Below, in pieces: positions 51,089 to 61,019 of a stretch of 64,000 bases of DNA. The translations under genes were made by a program, and so were the position numbers. The first letter of the stretch is position 1. Every line of letters begins with the position of its first letter. A model generated the notes under the pieces. That model had not been told where the DNA came from, did no database searches, and saw only the letters and a list, made by a program, of their open reading frames with translations. This DNA is from HLUCCA09 sp965277275 (GTDB lineage Bacteria; Pseudomonadota; Alphaproteobacteria; Rhodobacterales; Rhodobacteraceae), in assembly GCA_965277275.1 (NCBI GenBank), contig CBDICG010000001.1, forward strand, positions 434,001 through 498,000. Reading direction: 5' to 3'.

Positions 51089-51136
51089 ATGGGTGAGCTT
51101 CTCGTAATTGTAGGAGACGCGTGCATGGGCCGGTAG
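51089..51136 (+). CDS. ilvB attenuator leader peptide
   Basis: A 15-residue leader, MGELLVIVGDACMGR, with an AAGGAG site nine bases upstream. Five consecutive codons specify Leu, Leu, Val, Ile and Val, the three end products of the pathway served by IlvB. Ribosome stalling there would report shortage of any of them. It is immediately upstream of a mutually exclusive pair of hairpins. Confidence 0.85.
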   Translation: MGELLVIVGDACMGR

Positions 51137-51193
51137 AACCGGACACCCTTCAAGGACCCATGCGCGCCCCCGACCCAACATCGGGGGCTTTTT
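51119..51193 (+). promoter_or_regulatory. Branched-chain amino-acid transcription attenuator
   Basis: The antiterminator stem would pair 51119-51129 (GCGTGCATGGG) with 51157-51167 (CCCATGCGCGC, one wobble). Its 3' arm overlaps the 5' arm of the terminator at 51166-51188, so only one can form. A ribosome stalled on the Leu/Val/Ile codons leaves the first arm free and favours antitermination; a ribosome reaching the stop at 51136 covers it and lets the terminator form. Confidence 0.75.
51166..51193 (+). terminator. Attenuator terminator of ilvB
   Basis: GCCCCCGA and TCGGGGGC form an 8-bp stem around a 7-base loop, followed by five T (51189-51193): a textbook intrinsic terminator placed before the ilvB start. 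Confidence 0.85.
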
Positions 51194-51254
51194 CATGTCC
51201 AAGGCAGAGACAATTCCCTTACAGGCTGATGCCCAACAATCGGAGAGAGAGAAG

Positions 51255-53009
<1,755 letters not shown>

Positions 53010-53056
53010 TCGTGACGGCCTCGCTGGTGCTCTTGGCCCGATCTTCGGGTTTGTTC

Positions 53057-53090
53057 GGGCGCGCGCATCAGGTGCGCGCCCGTTCTTTCT
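53057..53090 (+). terminator. Intrinsic terminator after ilvB
   Basis: GGGCGCGC and GCGCGCCC form an 8-bp stem (10 with wobble) around a short loop, followed by GTTCTTTCT. It lies about 50 bases past the ilvB stop and implies that ilvN is transcribed from its own promoter. Confidence 0.7.
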
Positions 53091-53110
53091 AAAGCAGTGG
53101 CGATGATCGT

Positions 53111-53157
53111 GGGGGCCAGCCCCCACACCCCCGGGATATTTCCGGCACAATGAAGGG
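53111..53157 (+). repeat. Intergenic repeat element, copy 2
   Basis: A GGGGGCCAGCCCCCA hairpin followed by CCCCCGGGATATTTCCGG and the shared GGCACAATGAAGG end. Same family as the copies at 50803 and 63936. Confidence 0.65.
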
Positions 53158-53205
53158 GCGCGGGCTGCGCAGGAGAGTGGCGTGGGGATTGGCGACATGT
53201 GCGCC

Positions 53206-53712
53206 TTAGTCGATCGATTGAGCCCGGATCCTGCCAACGCTCGCGGTGACCACGGCGAAGAGAATATGGCCGACGAGCGCAACCCAGGTGATGCCGGTGA
53301 ACCCGAGGAACGGGGGCATGCCGGCGACGAGATGGGCGAGGCCATAGAGCGCGAATGCCCACAGGAAGATCCCGTAGAGGACGGCGACGCTCAGCCATGG
53401 CAAAGCCGGGGTGAAGCGGGCGCGCAGGGGCTCTGCGATCAGAAGCCAGCCCGCAGGATAAGCGATCATGCCGGCGGTGTAATGCAACGCTTCCGCGCCC
53501 GGGCGCCAGCCGGAGCCAAAGACCGCCTGGATCGTTGCATTGGCGAGGCCGACGGGGGCGAGCTGCGCATAGCCCAAGGCAGGGCTCAGCGCCTGTCCGA
53601 AGAAGTCGAATGCGACTGTCGAGAATGCGCCTGCGGTGAGCACGGTTGCGACGGTTCTGCCTGGCTTTGAAAGAACGGTGGAGAGCGGGGTGTTGGTGGA
53701 AAGGGCGGTCAT
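53206..53712 (-). CDS. Integral membrane protein between ilvB and ilvN
   Basis: A 168-residue protein with about five predicted membrane helices (for example ALHYTAGMIAYPAGWLLIAEPL, LSVAVLYGIFLWAFALYGLAHLVAGM and WVALVGHILFAVVTASV). It lies opposite to and between the two acetolactate synthase subunit genes. The central His (ALHYTAGM, GLAHLVAG and VGHILFA) could bind haem or metal, but no family is certain. Confidence 0.7.
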   Translation of the reverse strand: MTALSTNTPLSTVLSKPGRTVATVLTAGAFSTVAFDFFGQALSPALGYAQLAPVGLANATIQAVFGSGWRPGAEALHYTAGMIAYPAGWLLIAEPLRARFTPALPWLSVAVLYGIFLWAFALYGLAHLVAGMPPFLGFTGITWVALVGHILFAVVTASVGRIRAQSID

Positions 53713-54384
53713 GGCGCGTGTCCTTGATTGGGTTGAGTGTTTCGAGCGGGTCGGTGTGTGGACTTGTTTGATGTCATCTACCTACGGGTTAGACCGCATT
53801 TGCCCTACCCGCCCCACAAGGGCGTGACCGCTGGAGCCACCATGGCCGTGTTTGTTACAGAAACCTGCACTAGAATAGCCAATTTGTTGCACGAGCGTGC
53901 GTGAGCGCGCGAACCGATCTGCCGCTTTGTGGGGACGGAGGCGATTCCGTCGCTTGTTGTGGCGTGGTTCGGGGGGCTTGCGCAGGTGGGCGCCGCCGCG
54001 TGGTATCTGGGCGAGGGGCCAACGCTACACCTGATGGCAAATCGTGCCGGTAATGACGGGCGGCACCGCATGGAGCGCTTGTCCGGGCACGATGGGGCCA
54101 GGCGCGGTGCCGGGGGCGCGCGGCTCGAAGTGCGGGTCACGTGCCCGTTAGCGAGGTAGACTGGCCGAACTGGTTCGGGCCTATCCGAAATGGATGAACC
54201 GGCGCTGCAAGTGGCCCTGTCGCATTGGAGCGCGCCTCGATCGGCCGCCGTCCCCGAAAGCGTTTCGCGCTCCACCGGCACGGCGCCGGCAATCCTGCTC
54301 CGACACCATTTTTCGGATGCACAGGCCCGCGCCCCCTGCTAACAGGCCGAACATTCCGAAATCCGAAGATGAGATACCCTTCCG
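53713..54384. other. Long intergenic region upstream of ilvN
   Basis: About 670 bases with no supported gene. Open frames occur on both strands (a GTG-initiated + frame 53929-54159 and a long minus frame 53805-54281) but neither has a ribosome-binding site or protein-like composition. The promoter for ilvN and that of the divergent membrane protein should lie here; no leader peptide like the one before ilvB was found. Confidence 0.45.
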
Positions 54385-54954
54385 ATGTCTGCGCTGAAAA
54401 TCAAAAAAGGCTCCTCCAAGCATTCCGCGTACGACCTGCGTGACCCCCACAGCGAGGTGCAGGAGCGTCACACGCTTGCGGTGGTCGTCGACAACGAAGC
54501 CGGGGTTCTTGCCCGTGTCATCGGGCTCTTCTCCGGGCGCGGTTACAACATCGAGAGCCTCACGGTGGCGGAGGTCGACCACACGGGGCATCGCTCGCGG
54601 ATCACCGTTGTCACAACCGGCACGCCCGCCGTGATCGAGCAGATCAAGGCGCAACTGGAGCGGATGGTGCCTGTCCATGAGGTCATGGACCTGACGGTGG
54701 CAGGTCCGGCGATCGAGCGCGAGCTTGCGCTGCTCAAGGTTGCGGGAACCGGTGAGAAGCGGGTTGAGGCGCTGCGGCTTGCGGATATCTTCCGTGCGAA
54801 TGCGGTGGATTCGACGCTTGAAAGCTTCGTCTTCGAACTCACCGGAACGCCGGAGAAGATCGACGCATTCGCCGACCTCATGCGCCCCCTCGGTCTTGTC
54901 GAAGTCGCCCGGACAGGTGTCGCCGCGATTGCGCGGGGCGCCTCGGCCGACTGA
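54385..54954 (+). CDS. ilvN: Acetolactate synthase small (regulatory) subunit
   Basis: The 189-residue regulatory subunit that activates IlvB and confers valine feedback inhibition. The ACT domain HTLAVVVDNEAGVLARVIGLFSGRGYNIESLTVAEVD at about 29-65 holds the valine-binding residues; the C-terminal half (ALLKVAG, LADIFRANAVDSTLESFVFELTGTPEKIDAF) completes the IlvH/IlvN fold. It is separated from ilvB by 1.4 kb rather than adjacent. Confidence 0.95.
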   Translation: MSALKIKKGSSKHSAYDLRDPHSEVQERHTLAVVVDNEAGVLARVIGLFSGRGYNIESLTVAEVDHTGHRSRITVVTTGTPAVIEQIKAQLERMVPVHEVMDLTVAGPAIERELALLKVAGTGEKRVEALRLADIFRANAVDSTLESFVFELTGTPEKIDAFADLMRPLGLVEVARTGVAAIARGASAD

Positions 54955-54976
54955 CACTGGCACTGGCACTGGCACA
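54955..54976 (+). repeat. CACTGG tandem repeat
   Basis: Three and a half copies of CACTGG directly after the ilvN stop. Short tandem hexamers expand and contract easily; the effect, if any, would be outside coding sequence. Confidence 0.6.
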
Positions 54977-55052
54977 GACGCCCCACCTGCAGGACGTCAG
55001 CCGCGCGTTGGTGTTCGCGCCCTGAGCGTATGCCATCAGGCCGGGTTGGGCA

Positions 55053-55862
55053 TCACTGCTCGTCGTCGGGATGGATCAGCGCACGGCGGTAGAGGTGCCA
55101 GCTGGCGTGGCCCAGCACTGGCAGGGCCACGAACAGGCCGAGGAACGCCGGCACCATCGCCAAGACGACCGTTACCCCGATGATTGCGGCCCAAAGCACC
55201 ATGATGCCAATGTTCTCGCGCATGGCCTCGAAGGACAGCAGCATGGCCGTCATGAAGTCGATCTCCTTGTCGAGCATCAGCGGCAGCGACAGCACCGTGA
55301 GGCCAAAGAGGATCAACCCCAGAACCGCGCCGAGAGCGAGCTGAACGGCAATCATCGTCAGCCCGTTGGGCGTGAGAAACACCTCGTAGGACGAAGAGAT
55401 GTTGGTGAGCGGACTGGAACTCATGAAGAGTGCGAAGATCATGTGCGCCAGGAACGAGTAGAACAGAAAGTAGAAGACGATGATCGCGCCCGCCCACGGG
55501 ATCTGTCGATCCTTCTCGCGCAGGATCACCCCGAAGATCTGGTAGAGATCCAGCGGCTCGCCGGTTTCGAGGCGGCGGGACGTCTCGTAGAGACCGACGG
55601 CCGCGAAAGGGGCCAGCAGCGGAAACCCGAGGGCGAGGATCAATGTCTGGTAGACGAACCCGCCCGCGACGAACGCCAGAAAGAGCCCGCCAACCACGTA
55701 GACGAGGGAGAAGACGAAGCCGATGCCGGGCGCAGCGCGCCAGTCTTCCCATCCCTTGGACAAGGCATACCGTATATCGGACGTGTCGAGGATCGCGATA
55801 TCGGGCCGTGGCGCAGCCTTCGGAGCAGCGTCATTCACGGCCTGCTGGAGAATATCTGTCAT
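55053..55862 (-). CDS. DUF2189 domain-containing membrane protein
   Basis: A 269-residue integral membrane protein. After a 45-residue cytosolic N-terminus (ILDTSDIRYALSKGWEDWRAAPGIG, the DUF2189 signature) come about six membrane helices with the conserved ALGFPLLAPFAAVGLYETSRRLETGEPL loop. The ATG follows AGGAG. It is last in the minus-strand run that starts with ureD; the gap to the amidase stop is 55 bp. Function unknown. Confidence 0.85.
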   Translation of the reverse strand: MTDILQQAVNDAAPKAAPRPDIAILDTSDIRYALSKGWEDWRAAPGIGFVFSLVYVVGGLFLAFVAGGFVYQTLILALGFPLLAPFAAVGLYETSRRLETGEPLDLYQIFGVILREKDRQIPWAGAIIVFYFLFYSFLAHMIFALFMSSSPLTNISSSYEVFLTPNGLTMIAVQLALGAVLGLILFGLTVLSLPLMLDKEIDFMTAMLLSFEAMRENIGIMVLWAAIIGVTVVLAMVPAFLGLFVALPVLGHASWHLYRRALIHPDDEQ

Positions 55863-55917
55863 GTCCGGCTCCTCCCGGTCGCAAGGAAGCCGGAAATGAG
55901 CGCGCCGTCAACGTGAC

Positions 55918-57360
55918 CTATGGCGCGGGGTCAGGCCCGCGAGACGTTTCCGGGGGCGGCCTGCGCCGGGGCCAGCCCGTGGCGGCGTCATAGGCATGGG
56001 CAAGTTGCAGAAGCCGCGCGTCCGCCCCCGCAGGCCCGAAGACCTGCAATCCGATCGGCAGATCCTGCACGGCACCAAAGCCCGCAGGGAGTGTGACCGC
56101 GGGTATGCCAACGAGCGACACGGGCACCACCACCTCCATCCAGCGGTGATAGGTGTCCATGAAACGGCCCGCGATCACCTCGGGATAGCGCCATTCCGCG
56201 GGGAATGGCCAGCATTGCGCACTTGGCAGAACGAGGGCGTCATAGCGCTGGAACACGTCGCCGAGACGCTGGAACCACGCCGACCGTGTTTCGGACGCGG
56301 CGAGCACCTCCTCGGCACCGAGGGCAAGCCCGCGCTCGATCTCCCAGTGCAGTTCAGGCTTGAGATCGCTCCGCCGGGCTGGATCCGCGTGGAGTGCGCG
56401 CAATGCCCCTGCGCTGGCGAAGGATCGCAAGGTCGTCCAGCTCTGCCAGAGGTCGGCGGCTGGAAAGGGTGCAGGCAAAACCTCGACCGTGCAGCCCAGA
56501 TCCTCGAGGGCTGTGAGCGCGGTCACGCACGTATCGAGGATCCCGTCCTCCATCGGGTAGGCGCCACCCCAATCGGCGAGCCACCCGAGGCGCATCCCCG
56601 AAACATCTGCCTCCAGTTCGAGCGCAGGCACGTCGCGCGCAAAGGGCACCCTTGAATCGGCTCCCCCGATCACCTGAAGCAACCCTGCCACATCGCGGGG
56701 CGAACGCCCCATCGGGCCAAGGCTCGAAAGCGGGTGCATGAAGACGTCGCCGCCGGGCTGCGCCGGGACGAGCCCGTAGGTCGGGCGCAAGGAATAGATG
56801 TTGTTCCAGCCTGCCGGATTGCGCAGCGACCCCATTGCATCGCTGCCATCGGCGACCGAGATCAGGCCCGCCGCAAGGGCGGCCCCTGCCCCACCTGACG
56901 ATCCGCCCGCAGTCCGCGAGTGGTCATAGGGGTTCTTGGTCGTGCCATAGACCGGGTTCATCGAATGAGAGCCGAGCCCGAACTCCGGCACGTTCGTCTT
57001 GCCGATGAGGATCGCACCGGCCCGGCGCAGCCGAGCGGCCAGCAAATGGTCCTGCGTGGGAACGTTGTTTGCAAAGATCGGCGATCCGCTCGTCGATGGG
57101 ATGCCCGCCACATCGACGAGGTCCTTCACCGCGACCGGCAGACCGTGCAGCCAGCTCCGCGGTGCCGTCTCATCGGCCGCCCGCGCATCGGCCATGAGCG
57201 CATCGGGTTCGCGCAGAGCGACGATCGCTGTCAGGTCAAGGTTGCGCGCCGCAATCCGCTCCAGCGTCGCCGCCATGAGCGCCTCGGACGTCAGCTCCCC
57301 CCGCGATCGCGCCTCCGCCTGTGCGGTGGCATCCGCATCAAGCCAGGCTGCGGCGCTCAA
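55918..57360 (-). CDS. Amidase (amidase-signature family) downstream of ureC
   Basis: A 480-residue amidase-signature hydrolase. The catalytic triad region reads LPVAVKDLVDVAG (Lys), GGSSGGAGAALAAG (cis-Ser) and SDAMGSLRNPAGW (nucleophile Ser region, where most members have GGSIRIP). The likely start is TTG at 57360, overlapping the ureC stop by four bases, so it is translationally linked to urease. It may release ammonia, or urea-yielding products, from an amide and so feed the same nitrogen pathway. It could also be a GatA-like or aryl amidase; the substrate cannot be predicted. Confidence 0.88.
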   Translation of the reverse strand: MSAAAWLDADATAQAEARSRGELTSEALMAATLERIAARNLDLTAIVALREPDALMADARAADETAPRSWLHGLPVAVKDLVDVAGIPSTSGSPIFANNVPTQDHLLAARLRRAGAILIGKTNVPEFGLGSHSMNPVYGTTKNPYDHSRTAGGSSGGAGAALAAGLISVADGSDAMGSLRNPAGWNNIYSLRPTYGLVPAQPGGDVFMHPLSSLGPMGRSPRDVAGLLQVIGGADSRVPFARDVPALELEADVSGMRLGWLADWGGAYPMEDGILDTCVTALTALEDLGCTVEVLPAPFPAADLWQSWTTLRSFASAGALRALHADPARRSDLKPELHWEIERGLALGAEEVLAASETRSAWFQRLGDVFQRYDALVLPSAQCWPFPAEWRYPEVIAGRFMDTYHRWMEVVVPVSLVGIPAVTLPAGFGAVQDLPIGLQVFGPAGADARLLQLAHAYDAATGWPRRRPPPETSRGPDPAP

Positions 57361-59066
57361 AACAGGAAGTAGCGCTGCGCCATCGGCAACTCGGTCGCAG
57401 GCTCGCAGGTCAGTAGCTCCCCGTCGGCGCGCACCTCGTACGTTTCGGGGTTCACTTCGATCTCGGGCGTCGCGGCGTTCATCACCATGTCGGACTTCGT
57501 CACCGTCCTGATGCCCTCTACCGGCAGCGTGTCGCGCGCGAGACCCAGCTTGGCGCCGATCCCGGCCGCTTGCGCGACCTGGCTGACGAACGCAACGGCG
57601 GAGCGCTCTACCGCGCGCCCCATCGCGCCGAACATGGGCCGCGAATACACGGGCTGCGGCGTGGGGATCGAAGCGTTGGGATCGCCCATCTGCGCCAGAG
57701 CGATCGAGCCGCCGATCAGCACCATCTCGGGCTTTACGCCAAACATCGCGGGTGACCAGAGGCAGAGATCCGCGCGCTTGCCCTCTTCAATCGTCCCGAT
57801 ATGGGTCGAGAGACCATGCGCCAGCGCGGGATTAATCGTGTATTTCGCGACGTAGCGCTTCACGCGGACATTGTCGTTGTCGCCGGTTTCATCCGCGAGC
57901 CGCCCGCGCTGCACCTTCATCTTGTGCGCGGTCTGCCATGTCCGGGTGATGACCTCGCCCACGCGTCCCATCGCCTGACTGTCCGACGCGATGATCGAGA
58001 AGGCGCCCATGTCGTGCAGGATGTCTTCGGCGGCGATGGTCTCTTTGCGGATGCGGCTCTCGGCAAAGGCGACGTCTTCGGGGATCGACTTGTCGAGGTG
58101 GTGACACACCATGAGCATGTCGAGATGCTCTTCGAGCGTATTCACCGTGTAGGGGCGCGTTGGGTTGGTCGACGAGGGCAGCACGTTTTGCAGCCCGCAG
58201 ACCTTGATGATGTCCGGCGCGTGGCCGCCCCCTGCCCCTTCGGTGTGAAAGGCGTGGATCGTGCGCCCGCCAATGGCGTTCACCGTGTTCTCGACAAACC
58301 CGCTCTCGTTGAGCGTGTCGGTGTGGATCATCACCTGGACGTCCATGTCGTCCGCCACGCTGAGGCAGCAATCGATGGCGCCGGGCGTGGTGCCCCAATC
58401 CTCGTGGAGTTTCAGCGCGGCAGCCCCCGCCTCGACCATCTCGACCAGTGCCGCAGGCTCGGAGGCGTTGCCCTTGCCCGCGAGCGCAAAGTTCATCGGC
58501 ACGCCGTCCATCGCCTGCATCATGCGGCCAATATGCCAAGGCCCGGGCGTGCAGGTCGTTGCGAGCGTCCCATGAGCCGGGCCCGTGCCGCCGCCGAGCA
58601 TCGTGGTCAGACCGGAATGCAGCGCATCCTCGATCTGTTGTGGGCAGATCCAGTGGATATGGCTGTCGAAGCCACCCGCCGTCAGGATCTTGCCCTCGCC
58701 CGCGATCGCCTCGGTACCCGGCCCGATGATGATGTCGACGCCAGGTTGCGTATCGGGGTTGCCGGCCTTGCCGATCTGCGCGATCCGGCCGTCCTTGAGA
58801 CCGATATCGGCTTTGTAGATCCCGGTCACGTCGAGGATCAACGCATTGGTGATTACGGTGTCGACGGCCCCGCCTGCCCGCGTCACCTGACTCTGGCCCA
58901 TGCCGTCGCGAATAACCTTGCCGCCGCCGAACTTGACCTCCTCACCGTAGGTCGTCAGGTCCTGTTCCACTTCGATGATCAGGTCTGTATCGGCAAGACG
59001 GACGCGATCTCCGGTGGTCGGGCCGAACATGGCCGCATAGGTGGCGCGGGAAATCGTTGCGGGCAT
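57357..59066 (-). CDS. ureC: Urease subunit alpha
   Basis: The 569-residue catalytic subunit hydrolysing urea to ammonia and carbamate. All nickel and active-site residues are present: His136 and His138 (SHIHWI), carbamylated Lys219 (LKLHEDWG), His248, His274, Cys321-His322 in the mobile flap (MVCHHLDK) and Asp362. The ATG at 59066 follows AAGGA. It is separated from ureB by two phasin-like genes and a tiny frame instead of being adjacent. Confidence 0.97.
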   Translation of the reverse strand: MPATISRATYAAMFGPTTGDRVRLADTDLIIEVEQDLTTYGEEVKFGGGKVIRDGMGQSQVTRAGGAVDTVITNALILDVTGIYKADIGLKDGRIAQIGKAGNPDTQPGVDIIIGPGTEAIAGEGKILTAGGFDSHIHWICPQQIEDALHSGLTTMLGGGTGPAHGTLATTCTPGPWHIGRMMQAMDGVPMNFALAGKGNASEPAALVEMVEAGAAALKLHEDWGTTPGAIDCCLSVADDMDVQVMIHTDTLNESGFVENTVNAIGGRTIHAFHTEGAGGGHAPDIIKVCGLQNVLPSSTNPTRPYTVNTLEEHLDMLMVCHHLDKSIPEDVAFAESRIRKETIAAEDILHDMGAFSIIASDSQAMGRVGEVITRTWQTAHKMKVQRGRLADETGDNDNVRVKRYVAKYTINPALAHGLSTHIGTIEEGKRADLCLWSPAMFGVKPEMVLIGGSIALAQMGDPNASIPTPQPVYSRPMFGAMGRAVERSAVAFVSQVAQAAGIGAKLGLARDTLPVEGIRTVTKSDMVMNAATPEIEVNPETYEVRADGELLTCEPATELPMAQRYFLF

Positions 59067-59100
59067 GGCAGGGTCCTTCGACGATGGAACGGCGGGGGGA

Positions 59101-59436
59101 TCAGGTGGTGCTGGGCGACAGGTCAGCCTCCGCCGGCGTGAGCAGGCGGTCGGTATTGGCACGAACCTCTTGGCGCAGCTGGCGCATGAAGACAGCGTAG
59201 ACCTGATCCATGCGGTGTCCGGAGACCGCAGCCTGCCAGGCGGCAACCCCGGAAGCGGCGAAGGCCGGCGGCTTTTCGACAAACATGCGCAGGGGCTCAG
59301 ACGGCGCCATCGGCCGAAGCCCCGACATCGAGAGCGTGCGCAAGGTCATGACAGACATGACCTCGGCAGAGAGGAACGCGCCTTCAAGAGAGGAGGCCCA
59401 CATGGAGATCGGGAGGGGGTCGCGTGTATCAAGCAA
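59101..59436 (-). CDS. Phasin-like small protein in the urease operon
   Basis: About 111 residues, almost entirely amphipathic helix, with Met/Ala-rich segments (SLEGAFLSAEVMSVMTLRTLSMSGLRPMAP, EPLRMFVEKPPAFAASGVAAWQAAVSG, DQVYAVFMRQLRQEVRANTDRLL). The start is probably TTG at 59436 behind GGGGAGG; an ATG 33 bases further in is possible. Similar Rhodobacterales proteins are sometimes labelled phasin or 'antifreeze' from composition alone. It begins 55 bases after the small gene and stops 35 bases before ureC. No link with urease is known. Confidence 0.6.
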   Translation of the reverse strand: MLDTRDPLPISMWASSLEGAFLSAEVMSVMTLRTLSMSGLRPMAPSEPLRMFVEKPPAFAASGVAAWQAAVSGHRMDQVYAVFMRQLRQEVRANTDRLLTPAEADLSPSTT

Positions 59437-59490
59437 GGTCCGCGCCCTCCCCTGTCCAGGAGGGCCGAACACTCGGTCCGGGCCAATGCC

Positions 59491-59601
59491 TTAGCGGCGG
59501 GGGCCGTTCCCCTGCCCGTTTGTCCGCACCGGAATCGGAACCGGCCGTGGCTGCGGCAACAGCAACTCGAGAAGTCGTTCGATCGTCGGACGCACCGACA
59601 T
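59491..59601 (-). CDS. 36-residue small protein in the urease operon
   Basis: A short frame starting MSVRPTIERLLELLLPQPRP and ending in a Pro/Arg/Gly-rich tail, behind a GGGGGAG ribosome-binding site. The first half is an amphipathic Leu-rich helix; the second has repeated PVPIPV-type residues. The start signal and clean composition make it more than a chance frame. No function is known. Confidence 0.45.
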   Translation of the reverse strand: MSVRPTIERLLELLLPQPRPVPIPVRTNGQGNGPRR

Positions 59602-59703
59602 GGGCGGTCTCCCCCGGTCTCTTACGGTCACGTCTAAACTTAGGCTCTGCGCCCAAAGACGCAAGGGGGCGATTGGGATCGGCGCATATTGGCGCGGGGC
59701 CGC

Positions 59704-60660
59704 TCACTCGCTGCCACTCCGTCCACCGGGAGTCTCTGGAGACACATCCGAAATCGACAGGCTGTCAGACACCGGATCGGGCAATGGCCGTGGTGCAGAG
59801 GGAGCCTTGCGAGCCCGCTTCGATGATGCCGCAGCGGCCGCCGTCGTCTTCGGCGCAGACTTGAGCGCGGTTGCCTTGGCAGCAGGCTTGCCCGTCGTGG
59901 GTTTGGCCACCACTTTGGGCGCCGCCTTGACCGAAGCTGCCTTGGTCGCCGGTTTCGGTGCGGCCTTTGCAACGGCGGGTTTTTCGGCCGGCTTTACAGC
60001 GGGTTGTGCTGCGGTCGGCTGTGTTGTTGTGACGGAAGGCGCAGCGGGCTTTGCCGGCACACTGTCAACAGGGGCGGTAGCCTTCGCAGCTGGCTGGGGG
60101 CTGCTGGCCTTTGGCGCTTCTGCTTTCACCGCTGGGGCCTTCGGCGCGGCAGGGGCTTTCGCTTTGGCCGGCTTTGCCACCTTGGGCTTGGCTGCCGCAG
60201 GCTTGGCCGCCGCGGGCTTTGATTTCGCCGCGGGGGCCTTGGGCGCATCCGGGGCCTTGGGCACTGCAATTGACTCTGGCGCGGCTTTTGGTGCCGGTGC
60301 AGGCTTGGCAATGGGCGCGGCAACGGGCTCTGCGGTCCCTGCAACCTGGGCCTCGGGCGCAGCAGGCTTCGCGGGCTCCTTGCGCTGGGTGGCAGGCTTG
60401 GACGGTGTCGCAGTCTCACGCTTGAGGGGCGTCACCGTCGCCGACGGGCGTGCGAGTGGCAGGCCAAGAGGCACCGGAAGGCCGCCATTCGCGGGCGGCA
60501 GCAATTCCATTGCTGCGAGAGCCGGCAGGGTCATGCTCTTGCTGAAGCCGTGGGCCATGCCGATGGAAAACTTCATCATCTCTGCCTGAATGGCCGCCTG
60601 GCGGCTCCAGAGGGCGACACCAGCGCTGAACATATCGAGCGGGAGGGTCATAGGGGTCAT
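59704..60660 (-). CDS. Phasin-like protein with long Ala/Lys/Pro-rich tail
   Basis: A 318-residue protein with two parts. The first 65 residues are a helical, phasin-like domain (LPLDMFSAGVALWSRQAAIQAEMMKFSIGMAHGFSKSMTLP). From about residue 85 on it is low-complexity, built of repeated AKPAA, PKAPA and KPAVAK units like a histone H1 tail, and highly basic. Such tails bind DNA or polyanions; phasins with them coat polyhydroxyalkanoate granules and link them to the nucleoid. The ATG at 60660 follows GGAG. An equally open antisense frame is a by-product of the repeat composition. Placement between ureB and ureC is odd. Confidence 0.65.
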   Translation of the reverse strand: MTPMTLPLDMFSAGVALWSRQAAIQAEMMKFSIGMAHGFSKSMTLPALAAMELLPPANGGLPVPLGLPLARPSATVTPLKRETATPSKPATQRKEPAKPAAPEAQVAGTAEPVAAPIAKPAPAPKAAPESIAVPKAPDAPKAPAAKSKPAAAKPAAAKPKVAKPAKAKAPAAPKAPAVKAEAPKASSPQPAAKATAPVDSVPAKPAAPSVTTTQPTAAQPAVKPAEKPAVAKAAPKPATKAASVKAAPKVVAKPTTGKPAAKATALKSAPKTTAAAAASSKRARKAPSAPRPLPDPVSDSLSISDVSPETPGGRSGSE

Positions 60661-60713
60661 TTTCTGCTCCATTGAAGCTGCGGCCGACCAGTTCCCCGGC
60701 GGCCTGGATTAAT

Positions 60714-61019
60714 CTAGAGATCGCCCATCACGACCTTGTTGAAACCGATCGCACGCCGCGCGCCGCCATAGGGAATAAGCACGACCTCGCGCGCCTGGCC
60801 CGGCTCAAACCGCACGGCCGTGCCCGCCGCGATGTCGAGCCTGTAGCCCCGCGCGGCATCCCGGTCGAAATCGAGCCCGGCGTTCGTCTCTGCAAAATGG
60901 TAGTGGCTGCCCACTTGGATCGGACGGTCGCCCGTGTTGCTCACCATCAGCGTGATCGCCTCACGGTCCGCGTTGAGGGTAATCTCCCCCTCTGCCGGCA
61001 TCACTTCTCCTGGGATCAT
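60714..61019 (-). CDS. ureB: Urease subunit beta
   Basis: A 101-residue beta subunit with the family start MIPGEVMPAEGEITLN, then VSNTGDRPIQVGSHYHFAETNAGLDFDRDAARGYRLDIAAGTAVRFEPGQ. It is a separate protein, not fused to UreA. Its start overlaps the preceding gene as ATGA. Confidence 0.97.
   Translation of the reverse strand: MIPGEVMPAEGEITLNADREAITLMVSNTGDRPIQVGSHYHFAETNAGLDFDRDAARGYRLDIAAGTAVRFEPGQAREVVLIPYGGARRAIGFNKVVMGDL

Noticed and set aside
53929..54159. A GTG-initiated 76-codon + frame upstream of ilvN
   Set aside because: No ribosome-binding site, Arg/Gly-rich second half and no family resemblance.
59600..60589. A 329-codon Ala/Gly/Phe-rich + strand frame opposite the Ala/Lys/Pro-rich gene
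   Set aside because: The composition is the direct antisense image of AKP-type repeats. The minus strand has the phasin-like N-terminus and the ribosome-binding site.
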